Shown: positions 20,022 to 29,457, numbered from the stretch's first letter. The stretch: 64,000 nt of DNA from Lacipirellula parvula (GCF_009177095.1 NZ_AP021861.1:5128501-5192500); one strand, 5' to 3'. Notes: generated by a model not told the origin, from the sequence alone. Translations and numbers: made by a program.

Positions 20022-21368
20022 TCAGTCAGCCCCGAACGTCCGCTCGACGAAGGTCGTATCGATGCGACCTTCGGCAAACGCACTGTGGCTGAGGATTTCC
20101 TGGTGGATGGGGATGGTCGTTTTGATGCCATCGACACGCATTTCCGCGAGGGCGCGGAGCATGGTGCTAATGGCTTCTTCACGGGTGGGACGATGCACGA
20201 TCAGCTTGCCGATCATCGAATCGTAGTACGGCGGAACGACGTAGCCGCTGTGAGCATGCGAATCGAACCGCACGCCGAAACCGCCCGGCGCGATCAGCCG
20301 CTCGATCTTGCCCGGCGAGGGTTGGAACTTGCGCTTCGGATCTTCGGCGTTGATCCGGCACTCGATCGCGGCGCCGCGGTGGACGATGTCTTCCTGCTTA
20401 AACGGCAACGGCTCGCCCGAGGCGATCAAGATTTGCTGTTTGATCAGATCGATGCCGGTAACCATTTCGGTGACCGGGTGTTCGACCTGGATGCGAGCGT
20501 TGACTTCGATGAAGTAGTACTTGCCGTCCTTGTCGACGATGAATTCGACCGTCGCCGCGTTGACGTAGTTGGCGGTGAGAATCAGCCGGCGAGCCGCTTC
20601 GCACATTTCGAGGCGCGTCTCTTGCGAGATGCTGCGGCTCGGGCTCTCTTCGATCAGCTTCTGGTGGCGCCGCTGCACTGAGCAGTCGCGTTCCCAGAGA
20701 TGGACCGCGTTGCCATGGCTATCGGCGAGGACCTGCACTTCAACGTGCCGCGGCTGTTCGATGTATTTTTCGAGGTAGACGGCGCCGTTGCCGAACGCGG
20801 CTTCCGCCTCTTGCTGGGCTTGCTGCAAGGCCGACTTGAGGACGAGGTCGTTCGCCGCGACCCGCATGCCGCGACCGCCGCCGCCGGCGACCGCCTTGAT
20901 CAGCACGGGGAAGCCGACCTCGTGGGCGAACCGCAATGCTTCTTCGGGATCGGTGATGATCCCTTCGCTACCTGGGACGACCGGCACGCCAGCCTTCTTC
21001 GCCAGCTTGCGGGCGGCGTCTTTATCGCCGAGCTGAGCCATCGCCTCGGGCGACGGGCCGATGAAGTCGATGTTGCAGCTGCGGCAGATCTCGTTGAAGT
21101 GGGCGTTTTCCGCGAGGAAGCCGTAGCCGGGGTGAATCGCTTGAACGTTGCCGACTTCGGCGGCGCTGATGACGTTGGCAATCCGCAGATAGCTTTCCGA
21201 CGCCTTTGCCGGGCCGACGCAGTAGGCTTCGTTCGCCAGGCTAAGGTAATGCGAACCGCGATCGGCTTCGCTGTAGATCGCCACGGTTTCGATGCCGAGT
21301 TCGCGGCAGGCGCGAATGACCCGCAGCGCGATCTCCCCTCGATTGGCGACTAGGATGCGTTGATACAT
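20022..21368 (-). CDS. accC: Acetyl-CoA carboxylase, biotin carboxylase subunit
   Basis: 448 residues, full length. N-terminal [18 protein letters not shown], the ATP-grasp glycine loop [12 protein letters not shown], and catalytic [20 protein letters not shown] are all present. It carboxylates the biotin on AccB with bicarbonate and ATP, the first half of malonyl-CoA synthesis. It is the last gene of pepP-accB-accC, 105 bases after accB. Confidence 0.98.
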   Translation of the reverse strand: MYQRILVANRGEIALRVIRACRELGIETVAIYSEADRGSHYLSLANEAYCVGPAKASESYLRIANVISAAEVGNVQAIHPGYGFLAENAHFNEICRSCNIDFIGPSPEAMAQLGDKDAARKLAKKAGVPVVPGSEGIITDPEEALRFAHEVGFPVLIKAVAGGGGRGMRVAANDLVLKSALQQAQQEAEAAFGNGAVYLEKYIEQPRHVEVQVLADSHGNAVHLWERDCSVQRRHQKLIEESPSRSISQETRLEMCEAARRLILTANYVNAATVEFIVDKDGKYYFIEVNARIQVEHPVTEMVTGIDLIKQQILIASGEPLPFKQEDIVHRGAAIECRINAEDPKRKFQPSPGKIERLIAPGGFGVRFDSHAHSGYVVPPYYDSMIGKLIVHRPTREEAISTMLRALAEMRVDGIKTTIPIHQEILSHSAFAEGRIDTTFVERTFGAD

Positions 21369-21473
21369 AGCGAACTAACTAGACGTTAGGTGGAGGCGGG
21401 GCGCTCGTCCCGGCCGAAGCTTGCCGCCGCGTCCGTCACGTTGATCGTCGGCGGCGAGACCAGAGGCCGACGC

Positions 21474-21977
21474 TTACTTCTCGACTCGGAACAGCTTTTG
21501 GCCGTATTCGACGGCGGCGCCATTCTCGACCAGCACGGCGACGATCTTGCCCGAGCATTCGGCCGGCAGTTCATTGAAGACCTTCATCGCTTCGACGATG
21601 CAGACGACCGTCTCGGGGCCGACTTGATCGCCGATCTTCACGAAGGCTGGCGAGTCGGGGCTCGACGAAACGTAGAACGTGCCGACCATCGGGCTGACAA
21701 TGAAGTGTCCCGTCTCGACGGCAGGCGCCGCGGGGGCGGCAGCCGCAGGGGCCGCCGGGGATGCTGCCGCGGGTGCCGGCGCTGGAGCGGCCGCCATCGG
21801 CGCCGGGGCGTAACCGCCCTGGACCACGACCGGCTCTTGATCCTTCCGCAGGCGGATCCGCTGTTCTGCTTGCCGCAGATCGATCTCCGCGAGTTCGAAC
21901 TCCTGCATCAATTCGACGAGCCGCCGTACGCGACGCACATCGAAGACGTCCTCAGAATTCGATCCACTACTAGCCAT
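21474..21977 (-). CDS. accB: Acetyl-CoA carboxylase, biotin carboxyl carrier protein
   Basis: 167 residues from ATG 21977, which has AAAGG upstream; ATG 22004 has none. An N-terminal helical domain is followed by a Pro/Ala-rich flexible linker of about 35 residues, and a biotinyl domain with the modified lysine in EAMKVFNEL. It carries carboxybiotin between the two carboxylase half reactions. It lies between pepP and accC. Confidence 0.96.
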   Translation of the reverse strand: MASSGSNSEDVFDVRRVRRLVELMQEFELAEIDLRQAEQRIRLRKDQEPVVVQGGYAPAPMAAAPAPAPAAASPAAPAAAAPAAPAVETGHFIVSPMVGTFYVSSSPDSPAFVKIGDQVGPETVVCIVEAMKVFNELPAECSGKIVAVLVENGAAVEYGQKLFRVEK

Positions 21978-22023
21978 GTTGCTTGTACCTTTGCTGTCGT
22001 TCATTCAACACACTTGCGGTTCG

Positions 22024-23106
22024 CTACGCGACGAGGCATTCATCGAGGTCTTTCGTCACCGAGGTCAGCACTTCGTGGCCGGTCCGCGTGACGAGAATGT
22101 CGTCCTCGATCCGGATGCCGCCCCACTCGGGGAAGTAGATCCCCGGCTCGACCGTGATGATCATCCCCGGCTTCAGTTCCCTGGTCTGACCTTGGGCCAG
22201 CCGGGGCGCCTCGTGAATTTCCAGCCCGACGCCGTGTCCCAGACCATGGCCAAACTGCTTGCCGTAGCCTGCTTTCTCGATCACGCTGCGGGCGGCGCGG
22301 TCGACCTCTTCGCAGGTGACTCCGGGGCGAATTGCCTCGATGCCAGCCAACTGTGCTTTTAACACAACTCCATACAGCTTACGGAGTTTGGGCGAAATTT
22401 TAGCTGTGGGCACCATACGCGTCAAGTCGCTCATGTAGAGCCCCTCGTTCACGCCCCAATCGATTAAGGTAAAGTCATCTTCCCCGATCCGCCGGGTCGT
22501 CGGGCGGGCATGCGGGAGGGCGGCACGGGTCCCTACGGCGACGATCGCCTCGAAGCTGAGCCCCTTGGCCCCGAACTGCCGGGCCTGGTACTCAAGCTCT
22601 GCCGCCACCTGGAGTTCCGTCATTTCGGGGGTCAGCTTGGCCCGCACGACCTCGAAGGCCCGCCGAGCCTGGTCGCACGCCCGGCGGGTACGGTCGATCT
22701 CCTCCTTATCCTTGATAATACGGAGTTCCTCGACCCAGCCGGAGGTGGGGGCGAGCTCGACCTTCGGCAGCGCCTCGGCCAGGGCGTTGCGGACGCCCAC
22801 CGTGATCGAGTCCCCTTCGATCCCCAACCGGGTCGCCTTCGACTTTTCGATGGCCTTGGCGGTGAACTCGAGCATCTTCGAGCCCGGGCCGCGGATGGCC
22901 AGATCGAGCCCAGGGCATTCCTGCTCTAGCTGGGTCGTGTAGCGCTGATCGCTGATAAGCACGTCGCCCTGCTTGCCGACGAGGAGGTAGCTGTCGTCGC
23001 CGGTGAAGCCGGTGAGGTAGGTGACGTTCTTGAAGTTCGTCACCAGCAGGGCGTCGAGCCCCTCCTGCTTGAGCTGGCGGCGGAGCTTCTGGCGGCGATC
23101 AGACAT
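22024..23106 (-). CDS. M24-family aminopeptidase (Xaa-Pro peptidase-like)
   Basis: 360 residues from ATG 23106, preceded by AAGAGG. A creatinase-like N-terminal domain with TNFKNVTYLTGFTGD is followed by a pita-bread domain. Metal ligands appear in order: Asp in LIDWGVNEG, Asp in YMSDLTRM, His in HGLGHGVGLEIHEAP, Glu in ITVEPGIYFP and Glu in GGIRIEDDI. It probably removes an N-terminal residue before proline. The frame is open 60 codons upstream, but those codons are not family-like. It is the first gene of the operon with accB and accC. Confidence 0.93.
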   Translation of the reverse strand: MSDRRQKLRRQLKQEGLDALLVTNFKNVTYLTGFTGDDSYLLVGKQGDVLISDQRYTTQLEQECPGLDLAIRGPGSKMLEFTAKAIEKSKATRLGIEGDSITVGVRNALAEALPKVELAPTSGWVEELRIIKDKEEIDRTRRACDQARRAFEVVRAKLTPEMTELQVAAELEYQARQFGAKGLSFEAIVAVGTRAALPHARPTTRRIGEDDFTLIDWGVNEGLYMSDLTRMVPTAKISPKLRKLYGVVLKAQLAGIEAIRPGVTCEEVDRAARSVIEKAGYGKQFGHGLGHGVGLEIHEAPRLAQGQTRELKPGMIITVEPGIYFPEWGGIRIEDDILVTRTGHEVLTSVTKDLDECLVA

Positions 23107-23284
23107 AGCGGCCTCTTCCCTAAGGGTGAATGCTGAGTTGGCCCCCAGTATCGGGCTGGATGCAGATGCTGGCAAGCTCGGGAAATGGGGTGGAACCGGC
23201 AGCCCGGGCGCGTCATCCTGAATGGAGACCAATTGGAGCCGCTCACGCCCTCCCCTACCCCGCTCCCTTCGCTTCGGAACCGCC

Positions 23285-23695
23285 ATGTTTCGCGTTACGC
23301 GAGAGATCGAATTTTGCTACGGCCACCGCCTGTTGAACTACGCCGGTAAGTGCCGCTATCTCCATGGCCACAACGGAGTTGCGATCATCACGATCGAGGG
23401 GCCGGACCTCGACGATCGCGGCATGCTGGTCGATTTCTCGGACATTAAATCGGCGGTGAGCACCTGGATCGACGACAACCTCGACCACCGGATGCTCCTC
23501 CACCGCGAGGACCCGGTGGTGCCGACGCTGCAGGAGATGGGCGAGCCGCTCTACCTGCTCGACCAGAATCCGACGGCCGAGAACATCGCCCGGCTGATCT
23601 ACGATGAAAGCCTGAAGCTGAAGCTGCCGGTGCCGATCGTCGAGGTGAAGCTGTGGGAAACGCCCAAGTGCTTCGCGACCTACCGACCTGATTGA
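23285..23695 (+). CDS. queD: 6-pyruvoyl tetrahydropterin synthase / QueD family enzyme
   Basis: 136 residues from ATG 23285 (MFRVTREIEF). The zinc-binding histidines are in CYGHRLL and YLHGHN, with the catalytic Cys in AGKCRYLHGH, a Glu in VEVKLWE and an Asp-His pair in DDNLDHRML. The Cys position fits either 6-carboxytetrahydropterin synthase in queuosine synthesis or a PTPS-like enzyme; no other queuosine gene is nearby to decide. It is divergent from pepP, with 178 bases between the starts. Confidence 0.9.
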   Translation: MFRVTREIEFCYGHRLLNYAGKCRYLHGHNGVAIITIEGPDLDDRGMLVDFSDIKSAVSTWIDDNLDHRMLLHREDPVVPTLQEMGEPLYLLDQNPTAENIARLIYDESLKLKLPVPIVEVKLWETPKCFATYRPD

Positions 23696-23701
23696 GAGAT
23701 G

Positions 23702-23773
23702 GACGGGATCACAGGATCACGGGGATCGACAGGATCTCAATCTTGCTGATCCAACCAATCCCGTACTCCTGTC
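23702..23773. repeat. Degenerate 'GGATCACAGGATC' inverted repeat
   Basis: An oligomer run of GATCACAGGATCACGGGGAT type at 23702-23733 and a weak inverted match at 23744-23773 (CCCGTACTCCTGTCC). It lies between convergent genes. Confidence 0.55.
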
Positions 23774-23789
23774 CAGTCTTCGACTCCGC

Positions 23790-24002
23790 TCACTCCGGGT
23801 TGTCGTGGACGCACACGAGCGAAACCCGGCAGATGTTTGGCGACTCGTATTGGAAGTGACGGTGCATCACCACCCCGTAGGCGGTGACGCCCGCGGCTTC
23901 GACGGCCACAGTATCTCCGGCTGAGGGGATCGCCGGCATTCCTTTCAACTCGACTGAACGCTTCGGGTCGTCTTCCACGGTGACGTCTATGAAGTAGCGC
24001 AT
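23790..24002 (-). CDS. Small conserved-type protein of unknown function
   Basis: 70 residues from ATG 24002 (MRYFIDVTVEDD). The sequence alternates in a beta-strand-like way and contains GDTVAVEAAGVTAYGVVMHR and a C-terminal SLVCVHDNPE. There is no signal or membrane segment. I do not recognise a family. The frame extends upstream to 24161, but the extra residues are low-complexity and unconvincing. Convergent with the queD-like gene. Confidence 0.6.
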   Translation of the reverse strand: MRYFIDVTVEDDPKRSVELKGMPAIPSAGDTVAVEAAGVTAYGVVMHRHFQYESPNICRVSLVCVHDNPE

Positions 24003-24271
24003 CGCTGGTGGTCTCTGGCTGGGAGCTGGCCGTAAACCGGGGGTGTCCATCCCCCTCCGCCGGGGGAACCCAGCCCTCTTGTAACGCCGTTTCCCAGCGT
24101 CTGCAAGTTTTCGCGTAGAGAATCTGTGAAATGGCGCAAACGTGGGGTGGGACGCCCGCATCGCTCATGTTGTCGCTCTTGCGGGAACGTGTTAGTGTGA
24201 AACTCGTTCGCAGCCTCCAGCCAACGTCGCGAAGTACGGTGTCGGCAGCCTGTTCTCTTCCGGAGTTTTCG

Positions 24272-25138
24272 ATGAGTGAATCGACCAAGGGCGTCTCGCC
24301 TCACCAAGTCGGCGAAGCCTGGGAAGAGTTCGTCCAAGAGCAGGTCTACCCTGAGCCGAACACGAAGGCGAAGGAAGACTACCGCAACTACGAGAACCCC
24401 GCCCGCGAGACGGTGCGGGCATTCTACGAAGAGAACCATCGCAAGCAGACCTACGAGTTCGTGCAGGCAAAGCGGGCCGAGTTCCTGCAGCTCAATCGCA
24501 GCCAGATGAGCGTCTTCGAAGCGTGCGACTACCTCAACACGCTCGTCGACGATTCCGACCCCGATATCGATCTCGATCAACTGCAGCATTTGCTGCAGAC
24601 GTCCGAAGCGATTCGCGCCGACGGCCATGAGGACTGGTTTGTCCTCGTTGGACTGCTCCACGACCTTGGCAAGGTGTTGTGCCTGTATGGCGAACCGCAG
24701 TGGTGCGTCGTCGGCGATACGTTCCCCGTCGGCTGCCGCTTCAGCGAGCGGATCGTTTACTCCGAATATTTCAACCAGAACCCCGACTCGCGCGATCCGC
24801 GCTACAACACGAAGCTGGGCGTCTACCGCGAAGGGTGCGGCCTGCGAAACATCTTGATGTCGTGGGGGCATGACGAGTACCTTTACCACGTCATGAAGGA
24901 CTACCTGCCGGAACCGGCGCTCTACATGATCCGGTACCACTCGTTCTACGCCTGGCATCGCGAGCACGAGTACGATTGGCTGTGCGACGACCACGACCGC
25001 GCGATGCTGCCGTGGGTGAAGAAATTCAACCCTTACGATCTTTATTCGAAGTCGCCGAACCCGCCGAATTGGGAACAACTGCGGCCGTATTACACCGACT
25101 TGATCAACAAGTACCTACCGGCAGCGATTGCGTTTTAG
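24272..25138 (+). CDS. myo-Inositol oxygenase (MIOX)
   Basis: 288 residues from ATG 24272, the length of eukaryotic MIOX. The HD-fold di-iron site is complete by comparison with the mammalian enzyme: His in ADGHEDW, His-Asp in GLLHDLGK, His in SWGHDEYLY, His in IRYHSFYAWH and Asp in FNPYDLYSK. The segments NTLVDDSDPDIDLDQLQHLL and EPQWCVVGDTFPVGC are characteristic. It cleaves myo-inositol with oxygen to D-glucuronate. No inositol transport or uronate catabolism gene lies beside it, so its pathway context is not visible. Confidence 0.95.
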   Translation: MSESTKGVSPHQVGEAWEEFVQEQVYPEPNTKAKEDYRNYENPARETVRAFYEENHRKQTYEFVQAKRAEFLQLNRSQMSVFEACDYLNTLVDDSDPDIDLDQLQHLLQTSEAIRADGHEDWFVLVGLLHDLGKVLCLYGEPQWCVVGDTFPVGCRFSERIVYSEYFNQNPDSRDPRYNTKLGVYREGCGLRNILMSWGHDEYLYHVMKDYLPEPALYMIRYHSFYAWHREHEYDWLCDDHDRAMLPWVKKFNPYDLYSKSPNPPNWEQLRPYYTDLINKYLPAAIAF

Positions 25139-25431
25139 CGGACGTTTTGGCGTTAAGGTCGGCTATTTTGTCATTTTGTCGCGACACGCATTTCTGGCGA
25201 CACAATTCGCAAACCATTCCCTGAAAATGGCTTACAGCGGATCTCCCGGCGACAGAAATGACGCAGGAGGCTACGCCGCTAGTAAGCGATTTTGTTTTTA
25301 GGCCAGTGCTGAACTCAAGTTGGCGAAGCGATGCGCTCGCCGGCAGCGTCGTGGATTGGACGACTGCGCGGCGGGGGGGGCTGTCGCGTTGAAAGCCCAA
25401 ACTACGAGCTTAGCAAACAATGCGGCTGCTT
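25139..25431. other. Non-coding gap between convergent genes
   Basis: 293 bases between the MIOX gene and a minus-strand PEP-CTERM gene. It includes an A/T-richer stretch at 25155-25320 with no gene, RNA or hairpin terminator that I can support, and a short G run near 25372. Confidence 0.5.
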
Positions 25432-26412
25432 CTAGCTGCGATTTTCTGCCACTTGCCTCGCTGGCGGCGCGACACGGTTACGGGCGCTGCGGATCATCAC
25501 TGGAATTGCAACTGAGAAGAGCCACATAGCGGCTGGCTCCGGCACGACGGTGATGAACCCGTGAAAGTTGCCATCGGCGCCGCGATAACTTCCGATTACC
25601 CGGTTGCCATCAATGTCACTCGGCTGCGTCATTCCCAGCGGACCGGCGATCGGATGGTTGAGCGTTCTGTAGGCGGAGCCGTCGAAGATAAAACCGTTCC
25701 GCTGAAATGCCGGCGGGTTGTCGTTGCTCCCAAAGGTATCGTAGTATCCGACGATGTTGCTACCGTCGATTCCAGAGGCCACGGTACGTTGCAGACTTGC
25801 CTGAGGCGGCGCCAACTCCTGAAACACGGAGCCATCGTAGACAAACGCTCGGGCGTAAGAAGAGCCGACAATCTGGCTTCCCGAAATGCCCTGTAGCGTA
25901 GCTCCTCCTCCGACCGGGTCGTCCAAAGCAACATAAGTCGTTCCGTCGTACAGAAACCCATGCGGGTAGCCAGCTTGATCGTAATACAGCCCGACGATAT
26001 TGGCTCCGTCGATGCCCGTCGGAAGCGTTTCGACGGCGCCTGGAAGCGTACATTCCAACGTCGTGAACGTTGCCCCGTTCAACAAGAACCCACGGGTGAT
26101 AGACGTCGTGGGGCTTGTCGGCGTCGCGTAATAGCCAATGATATTTTCGCCATCGATTCCTGAAGCCCAAGTGAAAGCGGCGGGCGCCGGCGCTTCAATG
26201 GTTGTAAACGTCGAGCCATTGTAGACGAATCCGCGTTGGCCGATGCCATCGCCAATGTAGTAACCGACGATATTGCTTCCGGAAATGCCCATCGGATAGG
26301 TTCCGTCTGGGCCAGCGCTGGGATGATCAATGGTCGTCCAAACCGCTGCTTGTGCCAAAGATCCCGCAGCGATAACGCACAATGCCATCGCGCATTTAAC
26401 GAGTCGTTTCAT
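25432..26412 (-). CDS. Exported repeat protein with PEP-CTERM signal
   Basis: 326 residues. Signal peptide (MKRLVKCAMALCVIAAGSLA), then six imperfect repeats of 40-50 residues, each with a core of the form GIDGxNIVGYY and a strand of GF-VYNGSTF-T type. Six such units suggest a beta-propeller or HAF-type repeat fold. The C-terminus VPEPAAMWLFSVAIPVMI plus a basic tail is a PEP-CTERM sorting signal, expected to be cleaved by an exosortase at export. Ligand and role are unknown. Confidence 0.8.
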   Translation of the reverse strand: MKRLVKCAMALCVIAAGSLAQAAVWTTIDHPSAGPDGTYPMGISGSNIVGYYIGDGIGQRGFVYNGSTFTTIEAPAPAAFTWASGIDGENIIGYYATPTSPTTSITRGFLLNGATFTTLECTLPGAVETLPTGIDGANIVGLYYDQAGYPHGFLYDGTTYVALDDPVGGGATLQGISGSQIVGSSYARAFVYDGSVFQELAPPQASLQRTVASGIDGSNIVGYYDTFGSNDNPPAFQRNGFIFDGSAYRTLNHPIAGPLGMTQPSDIDGNRVIGSYRGADGNFHGFITVVPEPAAMWLFSVAIPVMIRSARNRVAPPARQVAENRS

Positions 26413-26569
26413 CAGGTCTTTCTTGTTGCCTCTGCGGGCAAGCCCTCGACAGTCAATCTCTGGATATTCTAACTACATTTTCTGAGATTGCCGTCAGATT
26501 TCTACGGCGCAGGCGGGGCGTTCAGCCCGACGGAGCGGCCAAGGAGTCTTCTAAACCGTTATTGCGCGG

Positions 26570-26634
26570 CCGTCAGGCTGAAAGCCTGACCTACGCGTCT
26601 TGACCCGGGGGCGGGGACGCCCCGGCTCGCGGGC
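26570..26634. repeat. Two hairpin repeats 5' of / between PEP-CTERM genes
   Basis: GTCAGGCTGAAAGCCTGAC hairpin at 26574-26592 and a GGGGGCGGGGACGCCCC unit ending CGGCTCGCGGG at 26605-26634. The second belongs to the family also seen at 27942-27970 and 29406-29432. Confidence 0.8.
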
Positions 26635-26652
26635 CTGGGTAAGCGGGCGCCG

Positions 26653-27798
26653 CTACCGCCTGCGGGTAAGGGCGAACGTTGCCAGACCGCAAACAAGGAG
26701 CGATAGCGAGGCCGGTTCGGGGATTGAGGTTGCGCTTACAGCGGCGGCGGCGGGGCTCGCTCCACGGCTACGCTGCCACACAAGGAAGTCGGCTCCGTCG
26801 GTTCTCCCGTCGGCATTCAAGTCTCCGGATGCGTTTTTCCCGAAGTTCGATCTCCAGAATCCGAGGTCGGCGGCGTCGACTTCGGCGTCGCCATTCAAAT
26901 CTCCCCGCACCGGCGGCACGATGGCAGAGAACGCCAACTTATATTCGCCTGAACCGCCGGCCGACTGCAGCGAAGTCTTCGAGGAGGCTGAAGTATGGGC
27001 GTCGACTTTGATTTGGTAGCTGCCTGGAATCAACGAGCCTGACAAGTCGAAGTTCCACGAACGTCCGACGTTGGCAATCGTGGGCTTCACTTGGAAGATC
27101 GACTTCCCAGACGTTTGATCGACGATGGAAAACTCAATATCCAACGCCCCGGCGCCGGCGAGCGAACCGCTCAGCGTAAACGGCATGCGCTCCGTCACGT
27201 AATAGTTCGCCGAGAGAAGCGATTGACTGTAGGCAATCGACTCGCCCTGGCCGGCTAGCTGAGCGTGAAGCGTTGCCGACGTGCTCACTCGGCCGCTGGC
27301 CGAGATTGAATTGTCGGTGAGCGTTGAATTCTGCTCGCTGACGGTCCGGGCTTTCACGAGTTCCAGGTTCTGGAGGTTCAATATCTGCGCGTACTGCGCT
27401 ACGTTGCTACCGTAAACGCCCGCCTCCTTGCTCGTACTCGTGTTCCCCGTCTCGGCGATCACGCTGAAAACGGACGACTGCGCCGTGTAACTCTGCTGGC
27501 GAGTCGAGGAGACCAGGCGAATAGGCTTAGGGGAGGCTGGAGGGCCGAAAGTAATGCCGCCCCCTCCTGCCCAAAGAATGACGCCGCTTGAGCTGCTCGG
27601 GGGCTGCCAGTCAACACGTTTGGTAACGCCATACCACTGAGGATTGAAGCTCGAGCCAAACCCGCTCCATGCGGCTTGGGTCTGCGTCTGCGACGTTACT
27701 TCAAAGGCTTGGAGCTGCGAATTTGTGCTAACCGCCGCCAGGATGGCGAGCGCGGCGGCACACGACGCGGAGAAGATGCTCGAACGGCTGACATTCAT
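26653..27798 (-). CDS. Exported dockerin-type protein with PEP-CTERM signal
   Basis: 381 residues. Signal peptide, then about 260 residues of beta-rich sequence without a recognised domain. Two dockerin type I calcium loops follow (GDLNGDAEVDAADL and GDLNADGRTDGADFLVWQ) and a C-terminal PEP-CTERM signal (SIPEPASLSLLVCGLATF plus RRR). Dockerin-like modules next to PEP-CTERM are typical of planctomycete surface proteins. The N-terminal domain's function is unknown. Confidence 0.82.
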   Translation of the reverse strand: MNVSRSSIFSASCAAALAILAAVSTNSQLQAFEVTSQTQTQAAWSGFGSSFNPQWYGVTKRVDWQPPSSSSGVILWAGGGGITFGPPASPKPIRLVSSTRQQSYTAQSSVFSVIAETGNTSTSKEAGVYGSNVAQYAQILNLQNLELVKARTVSEQNSTLTDNSISASGRVSTSATLHAQLAGQGESIAYSQSLLSANYYVTERMPFTLSGSLAGAGALDIEFSIVDQTSGKSIFQVKPTIANVGRSWNFDLSGSLIPGSYQIKVDAHTSASSKTSLQSAGGSGEYKLAFSAIVPPVRGDLNGDAEVDAADLGFWRSNFGKNASGDLNADGRTDGADFLVWQRSRGASPAAAAVSATSIPEPASLSLLVCGLATFALTRRR

Positions 27799-27941
27799 GC
27801 TTCAAACGCCTGCTGGGGTGAGCCGCGAGTGTAGAGGCTCGGCGTGAAGATTTCAATCAATTCGATCCGATAGGGTTCGATTTCCCCCAGGCGAGACGAG
27901 AGGTATGGAGGGGGTCTGAGGGCGGGGATGGAAAGGCGATC

Positions 27942-27970
27942 GCCGGGGGCGGGACGCCCCGGCTCGCGGG
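27942..27970. repeat. GGGGGCGGGACGCCCCGGCTCGC repeat, copy 2
   Basis: Same family as 26605-26634 and 29406-29432. A 12-base G run follows directly at 27968-27979. Confidence 0.8.
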
Positions 27971-27999
27971 GGGGGGGGGACGAATGGCGCCGCGATGAA

Positions 28000-28587
28000 C
28001 TACGGCTCCAGCGGTTTCGGTAGTTTTGAATCGCGATCATATTGCGGATCTTCGTGCGACGGCATGACGTCATCGGGCCAATCGTCATGCCAACGGCGCC
28101 GGTATTCTTCGTCCGCGTAATGCTTCAGATAAAGGAGATTGTCTTCATCGCTGCCCGAGCTCAGGAAGTCGATGTGGCAGCGCCAACCTGAATCTGGTGG
28201 AAATTCACGCGCATACTCGCGGAGCGTGTCATGCCAAAGTTCTTCGTAAAGCTCGCGGTCGCTCCAGTGATCTGTTTGCGACAGGTAGACTTGCATGCCA
28301 GACAGGGCATGAATTACTTCCCAGAGTTTTGTGCCGATCTGCTCGTCGTTAAGTTGCTCGGGCGGAGGCAACTCAATCCCTACCCGTTCCAGCATGAGGA
28401 AATGACAACTTTGCTGCGTCTGCTCGTACTCTAGGACATTCGCCCAAAACTGCTCCGTGATTGCTGGCGGCGCATCAGGATCTTCCCATGAATACATCTC
28501 GCCGTCGACAGCCTCTCTGGCTGCCTCTCGGAATTCGTTAATGCGGATTTCTTGGTCGATTGGGTCGGAAATCTGATCGTCATTCAT
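28000..28587 (-). CDS. Acidic conserved-type protein of unknown function
   Basis: 195 residues, strongly acidic, rich in Trp, Glu and Asp (SWEDPDAPPAITEQFWANVL; SDRELYEELWHDTLREYA). No signal peptide or membrane segment, so probably cytoplasmic. The sequence reads as mostly helical and ends with a proline-rich tail (DRDSKLPKPLEP). I have the impression of similar planctomycete and Bacteroidetes proteins, but cannot name a family. The next gene upstream, 24 bases away, encodes a second acidic protein, so they form a pair. Confidence 0.75.
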   Translation of the reverse strand: MNDDQISDPIDQEIRINEFREAAREAVDGEMYSWEDPDAPPAITEQFWANVLEYEQTQQSCHFLMLERVGIELPPPEQLNDEQIGTKLWEVIHALSGMQVYLSQTDHWSDRELYEELWHDTLREYAREFPPDSGWRCHIDFLSSGSDEDNLLYLKHYADEEYRRRWHDDWPDDVMPSHEDPQYDRDSKLPKPLEP

Positions 28588-28611
28588 GGCATTTAATGGA
28601 TAGCTGAAGTA

Positions 28612-29259
28612 TTACTCAAGAAGCGATGCAAGTCGGCGGTAGGCGTCTTCGACCGCCTCGTTACTGATCGTATCGCAGGCTGACGCTGAGTAGTAATCGT
28701 CGTCAATCCCCATATGGCGCCTTAGCATGCGGCTCGTTTCAGGAGGAGCATCCAGAAACTCGTCCATTTCGTAGTCCCGGTCCCATAGAACATTGTCGGC
28801 CAGACACTCGACCAAATGCGCCCACTCGTCCCGATCGCGCGACGTTGCGTCGGTAAGCGTGAAGTCGTCCTCTGGGTCGCCTTGATCTTCGCCGAAGCAC
28901 TCGGCGTAGGCAGCGAGGATGAGAGAGCGCCAGCGCGTTGCGGGGCGATCATCATCGTCGATCTCCCAATCAACTTCGACCAAGACGTGTTCATAAATAG
29001 CGCCAACTGCCGCCTCGCAAAAAGCGGTCAGTTCAAGCGTCTCCGCGGTAGCAGTCAGCAAATGGGTAGCAACTTGCTCAAGCAATTTGAGGCGCTGCGA
29101 GAGCGTTAGCTCGTCGAAGCGATCGATGCCGTATTCCCACTGCTCCATGTAGCCGCCGCTTTCTTCCATGATCTGCTCGGCGACGCCCGTGATCGCCTCC
29201 TTCACCAGCATCGCTTCCGCCCCAATCAATGTGCGTTCGCCCGTTGACGTATGCCACAT
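28612..29259 (-). CDS. Acidic conserved-type protein of unknown function, paired
   Basis: 215 residues from ATG 29259 (MWHTSTGERTLIGAEAMLV). The frame is open 35 codons further up, but ATG 29259 begins what looks like real protein. Helical and acidic, with no signal or membrane segment and no recognised catalytic motif (for example DELTLSQRLKLLEQVATHLL). It is directly upstream of the 195-residue acidic gene on the same strand, and the two could act together. Confidence 0.7.
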   Translation of the reverse strand: MWHTSTGERTLIGAEAMLVKEAITGVAEQIMEESGGYMEQWEYGIDRFDELTLSQRLKLLEQVATHLLTATAETLELTAFCEAAVGAIYEHVLVEVDWEIDDDDRPATRWRSLILAAYAECFGEDQGDPEDDFTLTDATSRDRDEWAHLVECLADNVLWDRDYEMDEFLDAPPETSRMLRRHMGIDDDYYSASACDTISNEAVEDAYRRLASLLE

Positions 29260-29405
29260 CGCGCTGCACTTTCGCTTCAAGGGAGTATGTCGAGTGAGTG
29301 CAGGCAGTATAATCCACCTCATCCAGGGCATTTCCGTCGATTGGGGCATTTGCCCTACGCCCATTCGGGGAAAAGCCCTAATGGAGTCGGCGTGTTGAAC
29401 GACGC

Positions 29406-29432
29406 GCCGGGGGCGGGACGCCCCGGCTCGCT
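29406..29432. repeat. GGGGGCGGGACGCCCCGGCTCGC repeat, copy 3
   Basis: Third copy of the family at 26605 and 27942. It stands 26 bases past the stop of the CAP-domain gene. Confidence 0.8.
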
Positions 29433-29457
29433 ATGAGAAGATGCGTGCCCAGAGTGA

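Noticed and set aside
24131-24271. A longer MIOX reading frame starting near 24131
   Set aside because: The additional N-terminal residues have no MIOX similarity; MSESTKGV from 24272 gives the typical length.
27968-27979. Run of 12 G as a phase-variable tract
   Set aside because: It lies outside any reading frame, about 20 bases past the stop of the next gene and next to a GC repeat; it may be an ordinary repeat edge or an assembly artefact.
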